Assembly: GCA_031216915.1 (NCBI GenBank)
Contig: CM062290.1
Span: 251,974,581 to 252,038,580 of the forward strand
Origin: Pictodentalium vernedei
Lineage: Eukaryota; Mollusca; Scaphopoda; Dentaliida; Dentaliidae
Direction: 5' to 3'
Length of the DNA: 64,000 bases
Shown here: positions 62,241 through 64,000 of the stretch, piece after piece
How positions within the stretch are numbered: position 1 is the stretch's first letter
Layout of the letters: each line of letters begins with the position of its first letter
The notes under the pieces: model-generated
What the model was told of the DNA's origin: nothing
Database searches by the model: none
What the model saw: the letters and a program-made list of their open reading frames with translations, nothing else
Program-made: the position numbers and the translations under genes

Positions 62241-63897
62241 AAAATATAAGGCAGGCAGGATTTAACGATAAACCACTGTCGGCGAACTGTAACTGCCATC
62301 AACAAGACCACCAAAAAAGCTTGTATGTTGGAATATCTGTTCTACGTGTATTTGCTGGCCTAGAAGTAACTCGCGAACGACCGTTTAGGTTACGTTGGAG
62401 GGCTACATCAATTGTGGAATATGCGAACGAACTACAGGTGACGACAAAATAATACAACGTGAATTTAAATTCCTAATTTCGGATGTTTGTCAGTCAGACT
62501 TAATATTCTTTGGGGGCTAACTCGACTCGTTAAAGGATGTGTATTGCATCCACATATGAAATGAGGTACATGCCGTTTGCATCTTAAGAGAATTTCTGCC
62601 AAAATAAATAGCAAAAACTTACGCGCGATCTCGCCAGTGCGGTCTTTATTTCCAGGTCTGTATTTGTATGACCAGAAACTCACCAAAATTGGAACTAGGT
62701 CCATAAGGTTTCAACTCCAGTAAATATATTAATATGAGTTTTGTTTTTCACTTTGGGATATGTACTAGTTACACTCACAAGGGTATACCAGTACCTTGAA
62801 ATTCTAAATTGTTTAAGAATTGAAAAGTGATTTTGACAGACGTTCGCTAGAATAGAACCCGATTCTCACGAATTGGATAGAATTTTTAAGGCCTGCCATG
62901 TCCCAGTTAAGTTGGTAGAATGGTTTGGATTGGAAAAAAACAGTGGATGGACTATTCTTAGTGATGGGTCTATAAGGGAGGCGGGGGGGGGGGGTGCACA
63001 TCCCTTATAGTTCTAAGCAGATGCATACGGGCAGAATCAACAATTCTTTCTTTCAGTAAACATCGCAGTTATATAATAATGCTGACATTTACTGTTACAA
63101 ACAAAATTTTAGTCTAAATAGCACCTGATCCCAGTGAACTCACGTGCTACGAAATGCCCCTGCATGCACCAGAGATGCCTTGTATAAGAGTAAATCAAAC
63201 TTAGATCAAAAAGACCGTTAATATAATTTTTTTGTGAGGTACGTCCGATATGTACGACACCGAAAAATTAAATTACGATCGTTGGGACCAAGTTTGGACT
63301 GGTAAAAGAGTATTGTGGTACACCATACAGACTGTTGTCCCAAAATACCCTGATATGCTACGCTAATAGCCTGTGTATTACAGAGGTGCTCGTCACAACC
63401 TGCGAACTTGGGAAATGATATTTCATAACTTTTTCTTTAATCAGTCCGCCCTCGCCCCTTAATAGATAAATATAATAAAACAAGGTATACAACTAAATTG
63501 TTCAGAACAAACCAACCGAACCTCTTTTCATTCGTTTCAAATTTGAACCACGCGGTGTATTCTCGAATACACAACGTCAAGTGAACGAGGTGACAATAAG
63601 ATTTATATACACTGGCGAATCACCTGACCGTTGGGCGTTTCGAGGTTACTTGTAATTACTGAGTATTACGGTTGGGGGTGGGGCACAAAAACATTATCCA
63701 GAACCAGGGACGTAAATTCTCCTCCCCCCCCCCCCCCCAAACAAAAATCGCCCGATCATGGGTTTCGTCGGGCAGAGGTGGGGTTAGAAATTATGAAATA
63801 CCAAGTTGAGCAGACGCCCTTGCCCTTACTTGCCCGACGAAAATATACACACGCTTTGGAGTACTCAGTTGGGCAAAATCTCTTGTTTGCCCGACAA
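62241..63897. other. No gene recognised
   Basis: Contains the short repeat at 62587, a G run at 62981-62993 and a C run at 63724-63738. A stretch at 63400-63480 (GGGAAATGATATTTCATAAC, CCCCTTAATAG) resembles 39415-39485. No gene motif. Confidence 0.35.
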
Positions 63898-64000
63898 TGA
63901 TTATTTATTTATTTATTTATTTATTTATTAGGGTTTAACGACACATTAATAGCCAGGGTCATATCATGTCGGTGACAGTTTTACAGGTGGAGGAAGCCGG
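63898..64000 (-). mobile_element. SINE 3' end, cut by the window edge
   Basis: (TTTA)n, GGGTTTAACGACACATTAATAGCC, ATCATGTCGGTGACAGTTTTAC and GGTGGAGGAAGCCGG match the tail variant seen at 18536. Confidence 0.75.

Overview
The window looks like repeat-rich animal nuclear DNA with a virus-like element at its left edge. The organism is most likely a marine mollusc or another lophotrochozoan. The reasons are: pearl-type elements with internal satellite cores, a family otherwise known from bivalves; SINEs whose body is of a kind common in molluscs; dense foldback MITEs; and short CCCTAA telomere-like tracts. The host call is inference, and no intact host gene was recognised.

Region 1 (1-8847) is the right part of a Polinton/Maverick (adintovirus-like) element. 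All its genes are on the + strand. In order they are: a PC4-domain protein, the FtsK/HerA-type packaging ATPase, a small basic protein, a conserved uncharacterised Polinton protein, a retrovirus-type integrase with a chromodomain, a small membrane protein, a minor capsid (penton-like) protein, a glycine-rich basic virion protein, the major capsid protein, an adenain-type protease, a small lysine-rich protein, and a BIR-RING inhibitor-of-apoptosis-like protein. Genes overlap by ATGA or lie a few bases apart, and several carry a TATA box of similar sequence. Four genes are broken (integrase, membrane protein, major capsid, protease), so this copy is a fossil or contains sequence errors. No DNA polymerase B lies in the window; it is either beyond base 1 or absent. 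The element appears to end at about 8847, inside a TTAA-type MITE whose right half follows directly.

Region 2 (8848-64000) is a transposon graveyard. It holds about 18 copies of two related palindromic MITE subfamilies with TTAA target sites (piggyBac-like). It holds several satellite-cored elements with terminal hairpins and subterminal inverted repeats (pearl / Helentron-associated type). SINEs here share one body but carry either a tRNA-like or a 5S-rRNA-like head. Other elements are a Mutator-like element with a perfect 10-bp target duplication, a Tc1-like element with TA target site, pieces of two LINEs, a hAT-like MITE, TCGAAT-rich inverted-repeat elements, a 168-bp satellite followed by telomere-like CCCTAA sequence, and many isolated perfect hairpins. 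Nested insertions date several families relative to each other. Long stretches between them show nothing recognisable.
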